From Porphyrobacter sp. (lineage in GTDB: Bacteria > Pseudomonadota > Alphaproteobacteria > Sphingomonadales > Sphingomonadaceae), in NCBI GenBank assembly GCA_018991295.1, contig JAGKSZ010000064.1:1-16390 (forward strand): a stretch of DNA of 16,390 nt, given 5' to 3'. The translations under genes were made by a program, and so were the position numbers. The notes beneath the pieces were generated by a model. The model saw only the letters and a list, made by a program, of their open reading frames with translations, did not search any database and was not told the origin of the DNA. Positions 13,504 through 16,390 of the stretch are shown one piece after another (position 1 is the first letter of the stretch; every line of letters starts with the position of its first letter).

Positions 13504-14442
13504 ATGACGACAAGCACCCCGGCAACGCCCCGCATCCGCCTTGGCACCCGCAACTCTCCGCTGGCGATGGCGCAGGCCTATGAAACCCGCGCGCGCCTGT
13601 GCGCTGCCCACGGCTGGGCCGAGGATGAAATCGAACTCGTCCCCGTGCTTGCCAGCGGTGACAAGGTGCTTGACCGGCCCCTGTCCGAAATCGGCGGCAA
13701 GGCGCTGTGGACCAAGGAGCTTGACCAGTGGCTGGGCGAAGGCCGGATCGACCTGTCGGTGCACTCGGCCAAGGATGTGGAGACGATCCGCCCGTCTGAA
13801 TTCCATTTCCCCGCCTTCCTGCCCCGCGCTGACCGGCGCGATAGCCTTGTGGGCGCGTCCAGCATTGCCGCGATCCCTGAAGGCGCGGTTGTCGGCACCA
13901 GCGCCCCGCGCCGGGCCGCGCAGCTTTTGAACCTGCGGCCCGATTGCAAGGTTGTGACCTTCCGCGGCAATGTCGCCACGCGGCTGGCGAAATTGGAGGC
14001 CGGTGAGGCCGATGTGACCTTCCTTGCCGCTGCCGGGCTGGAGCGGCTGGGTCAGTCCGAAGTCGGCACGCCGCTTGGGTCCGAAGAATGGATCCCTGCC
14101 GCAGCGCAAGGCGTGATCGCGATCGAATGCCGCGCCGATGATGCGGCAACCACCGCGCTGCTCGCCGCCATTGACCACGCGCCGACGCGGGCCGAACTGG
14201 AGGCGGAACGCGCGCTGCTGGCAGCCTTGGGCGGCACGTGCCATTCGCCGGTTGCGGTGCTGTGCCAGCTTTCGGGCGAAAACCTTGCCATGCGCGCCGC
14301 GCTGTTCAGCCCTGACGGGGCCGAACGGATCGAGGGCAGCGCAAGCTTTGCCCCCGGCGATCATGCCCAAGTCGCGGCGCTTGCCGCCGATCTGCTGGCG
14401 CGGGCAACGCCTGCCATCGCCGCGCATTTCCGGGCGGCCTGA
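13504..14442 (+). CDS. hemC: Hydroxymethylbilane synthase (porphobilinogen deaminase)
   Basis: HemC joins four porphobilinogen molecules into hydroxymethylbilane in haem synthesis. RIRLGTRNSPLAMAQA (10-25), SGDK (51-54), GGKALWTKELD (64-74), catalytic aspartate D91 in VHSAKDVE, GTSAPRRAAQL (131-141), FRGNVATRL (153-161) and PAAAQGVIAIE (198-208) all match. The dipyrromethane cofactor is attached to the cysteine of GGTCHSPVA, C246. Length of 312 is normal. The start lies 42 bases from the divergent tsaD start, so both genes share a very short control region. The stop overlaps the hemD ATG (TGATG). The likely supplier of haem precursors for cytochromes, including the bd oxidase, though not specifically linked. 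Confidence 0.97.
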   Translation: MTTSTPATPRIRLGTRNSPLAMAQAYETRARLCAAHGWAEDEIELVPVLASGDKVLDRPLSEIGGKALWTKELDQWLGEGRIDLSVHSAKDVETIRPSEFHFPAFLPRADRRDSLVGASSIAAIPEGAVVGTSAPRRAAQLLNLRPDCKVVTFRGNVATRLAKLEAGEADVTFLAAAGLERLGQSEVGTPLGSEEWIPAAAQGVIAIECRADDAATTALLAAIDHAPTRAELEAERALLAALGGTCHSPVAVLCQLSGENLAMRAALFSPDGAERIEGSASFAPGDHAQVAALAADLLARATPAIAAHFRAA

Positions 14443-15197
14443 TGGGGTTTCACCTGATCGCGCTCAGGCCCGAACCGGGGCTCACCGCGACACTGGACAG
14501 GGCCCGCAGCATCGGGCTGACGATCACCGGCCATGCCCTCTCGGAAATCCGCGCAGTGGCATGGGACTGTCCTGATCCGGCCGCGATGGATGGCCTGCTG
14601 ATCGGCAGCGCCAATGCCATCCTCCACGGCGGCGCAAACCTTGCGCGCCTGCGTGACAAGAGGGTCTATGCCGTGGGCGAGGCGACGGCGGCGGCGGCGC
14701 GGGCGCAGGGCTTTGCCGTTGCCATGACGGGGAGCGGGGGCCTGCAAGGCGTGCTCGATGCCATCGCGTCGAAGGGTCTGGGGCCCTGCCACCTTTTGCG
14801 CATCGCAGGTGAGGAGCACATGCCGCTGTCCCCTCCGCCCGGCGTGACGTTCGATGAGGTGATTGCCTATCGCTCGGAGGCGTTGCCGCTTGACCCGGTG
14901 GCTGGGCTGCTGGCCGCAAAAGACGCGCTGGTGCTGCTCCATTCGGCGGCCACGGCCCGGCATTTCGCTGCCGAGTGCGACCGGCTGGGGCTTGCCCGCG
15001 CTGCCATTACCCTTGCCGCGCTCGGCCCGCGTATTGCGGCAGCAGCGGGGGAGGGCTGGGCCGCCGTCCACACCGCCGCCACCCCTGACGAGGGCGCCTT
15101 GCTGCAATTGGCATTTGACTTGTGCGAGCGGGCGCGCTCCACTCTGCCACTTTCCGCCCCGGCAGCCGTGAACCCGGCGCCTCAGTCAGAACAATGA
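14442..15197 (+). CDS. hemD: Uroporphyrinogen-III synthase
   Basis: HemD closes hydroxymethylbilane to uroporphyrinogen III, inverting ring D. The family is poorly conserved, but ALRPEPG at the start, the LLIGSANAI stretch (52-60), YAVGEATAAAARAQGF (75-90), LLRIAGEEH and VIAYRSEAL (146-154), then LVLLHSAATARHF are recognisable. The 251 residues and the overlap with the hemC stop make the assignment safe. The tail (about 235-251) is proline- and alanine-rich and probably disordered. Confidence 0.93.
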   Translation: MGFHLIALRPEPGLTATLDRARSIGLTITGHALSEIRAVAWDCPDPAAMDGLLIGSANAILHGGANLARLRDKRVYAVGEATAAAARAQGFAVAMTGSGGLQGVLDAIASKGLGPCHLLRIAGEEHMPLSPPPGVTFDEVIAYRSEALPLDPVAGLLAAKDALVLLHSAATARHFAAECDRLGLARAAITLAALGPRIAAAAGEGWAAVHTAATPDEGALLQLAFDLCERARSTLPLSAPAAVNPAPQSEQ

Positions 15198-15218
15198 AGG
15201 TCGCAAGAACGGATCGTC

Positions 15219-16133
15219 ATGGCATCTGAGCCCGGACCATCACCTTACGAAACCCCCGCTCGCCCCGGATCCTCGCGGGGTCTGTTGCTGGCTGCGTGCC
15301 TTGCCTTTGTGGCAGGCGGCGCGCTGGTGGGCTGGGTGATGTGGTACAACCTCGCCGGCCAGCCTGATGCCGCCCCGGCGCAGATCATGGCGGACGCATC
15401 GCCCACCTCCGCTGCGCCCACCCCGGCAGCTCCTGCGAGCGCAACGCCTGCCGCTGCCGCCGCGATCGCGGCTGAACAAACCGCCGAGCGCGTGGCCGAA
15501 CAGCAGGGCGGCATCGATCAGCGCCTTGCCGCCGCCGAACAGCGCCTCACCCGGCTCGATCTGCAGGCCCAGGCCGCCGCCGGCAATGCCGCACGCGCTG
15601 AAAGCCTCCTGATTGCCTTTGCAACCCGCCGCTCGCTCGAACGCGGGGCGGAGCTTGGCTATCTTGCCGATCAGCTGCGCCTGCGCTTTGGCGATCAGTG
15701 GCCCAATGCGGTGGGCACGATCATCGAATTCTCGCGTGCGCCGGTGCGGCTCGATCAGCTGGTGGCGCGGTTGGAGGGGCTTGGCCCGCAATTGCAGCAG
15801 AGCAACGAGGGGCCTTCATGGGGCGCCTTCAAGCGCGAGCTGAAGCAGCTGTTCGTGTTCCGCCGCGAAAGCACGCCTTCGCCCCAGCCGCAAAAGCGCC
15901 TCGAACGGGCGCGCTGGGCGCTGGAACAGGGACGCTATCAGGCCGCGATTGACGAGGTGCGCGGGATGCCGGGCGCGGCCAAGGCCGAGGCGTGGATCAA
16001 GGATGCCGAACGCTACAAGAAGGCGATGGACGCGCTGGAGGTGGTGGAAACCGCCGCCGTGCTCGACCAGCGCGGCCTGCGCGATGGCGCGGGCAACCCG
16101 GTGCGCCAGCTGAGCCCGCTGGTGCGGCCTTAG
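15219..16133 (+). CDS. HemX/mitofilin-like inner-membrane protein downstream of hemD
   Basis: This 304-residue protein has one membrane helix (about 21-43) after a short cytoplasmic N-terminus. An Ala/Pro/Thr-rich stretch (51-84) follows, then a likely coiled coil (about 84-125: AAIAAEQTAERVAEQQGG and QRLAAAEQRLTRLD). The C-terminal helical domain (130-290) includes EQGRYQAAIDEVRGMPG. The arrangement resembles the mitofilin/Mic60-related proteins that lie after hemC-hemD in alphaproteobacteria. These are thought to shape or anchor the membrane; a link to haem synthesis is not shown. The ATG is 21 bases after the hemD stop with only a weak ribosome site (CGGA). Assignment is by architecture and place rather than strong motifs. 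Confidence 0.75.
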   Translation: MASEPGPSPYETPARPGSSRGLLLAACLAFVAGGALVGWVMWYNLAGQPDAAPAQIMADASPTSAAPTPAAPASATPAAAAAIAAEQTAERVAEQQGGIDQRLAAAEQRLTRLDLQAQAAAGNAARAESLLIAFATRRSLERGAELGYLADQLRLRFGDQWPNAVGTIIEFSRAPVRLDQLVARLEGLGPQLQQSNEGPSWGAFKRELKQLFVFRRESTPSPQPQKRLERARWALEQGRYQAAIDEVRGMPGAAKAEAWIKDAERYKKAMDALEVVETAAVLDQRGLRDGAGNPVRQLSPLVRP

Positions 16134-16145
16134 CGGCATCCGTCA

Positions 16146-16390
16146 CCCCAGCGAAAGCTGGGGCCTAGGGCGAGGAAGCGCATTACTCGCCGATGTAATC
16201 GCCCGGACGATCTGGTGCTGGGAGGACGGGAGAGATCCTTTTGCTCCTCTCAGAGCCCCAGCTTTTCCCCTCGCCAAGTCTTGCCTCCCGGCTTGGCTGA
16301 GAGCGCTTCACATCTAGCCCAGCGGCACCTGATCAAGCAAGTTTCAGGGAGTTGATCCTGTGCCGCCCTAGGCCCCAGCTTGCGCTGGGG
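16146..16390. repeat. Gene-free structured end: nested hairpins bounded by inverted arms
   Basis: No gene is visible after 16133. The left hairpin is CCCCAGC, loop GAAA, GCTGGGG (16146-16163), followed by CCTAGGGCG. At the right edge the same string recurs in inverted orientation: CGCCCTAGG then CCCCAGC, loop TTGC, GCTGGGG (16373-16390). The two arms match over about 27 bases with one mismatch. Between them are a 15-bp stem with a two-base internal mismatch (16322-16336 with 16352-16366), CTCTCAG/CTGAGAG (16247-16253 and 16297-16303) enclosing GCCAAG/CTTGGC, and ATTAC/GTAAT near 16180-16200. It may be a non-autonomous repeat element or RNA; the hairpin type is common as dispersed repeats in related bacteria. 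The window stops at the arm. Confidence 0.6.

Noticed and set aside
14233..14242. Palindrome GGCACGTGCC as a second parS
   Set aside because: It shares only the central CACGTG with parS and lies inside hemC at the conserved cofactor-cysteine segment.

Overview
The window is GC-rich DNA from a bacterial chromosome. It most likely comes from an alphaproteobacterium of the order Sphingomonadales, perhaps Erythrobacteraceae. This rests on protein character (cyanide-insensitive-type cytochrome bd, a hemC-hemD-membrane protein block, tsaD-gpsA) and on repeats built around CTGAGCxTGTCGAAG, which are common in sphingomonad genomes. The taxonomic call is an inference. Almost all of the window is ordinary coding sequence. 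I see no phage, insertion sequence, CRISPR array, tRNA or rRNA.

Left part (1-4863, + strand): the 3' part of a 1-Cys peroxiredoxin, a strong terminator-like hairpin, then a tight four-gene block: cydA, cydB, a 44-residue DUF2474 (CydX-like) protein and a DCC/DUF393 thiol-oxidoreductase-like protein. cydA/cydB and DUF2474/DCC overlap at stop/start codons. A lactate 2-monooxygenase-like FMN enzyme follows. A possible 51-residue protein lies at 4964-5119.

Middle (5129-9632, - strand): an aldehyde dehydrogenase of the succinate-semialdehyde type; fumarylacetoacetate hydrolase and maleylacetoacetate isomerase, the last two steps of tyrosine/homogentisate breakdown; a stand-alone receiver-domain response regulator; and a membrane-anchored helix-hairpin-helix protein with a repeat-encoded Ala-Pro linker. 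The gap between the aldehyde dehydrogenase and the hydrolase holds a 15/16 match to the ParB centromere site parS, next to a G-rich tandem repeat. This suggests, but does not prove, that the region lies in the origin-proximal part of the chromosome.

Right part: on the - strand, tsaD, gpsA and a Wzx-type flippase run with overlapping stop/start codons. On the + strand, starting only 42 bp from tsaD, are hemC, hemD and a HemX/mitofilin-like membrane protein. tsaD carries an in-frame palindromic repeat insertion and also an apparent single-base frameshift. gpsA begins inside a half copy of the same repeat. The last 245 bases have no gene but hold a nested set of hairpins bounded by inverted near-identical arms.

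The points most worth a second look are the parS site, the repeat family entering essential genes, the frameshifts (tsaD, and probably the 5' edge of the peroxiredoxin) and the structured right end. No clearly new multi-gene system is visible.
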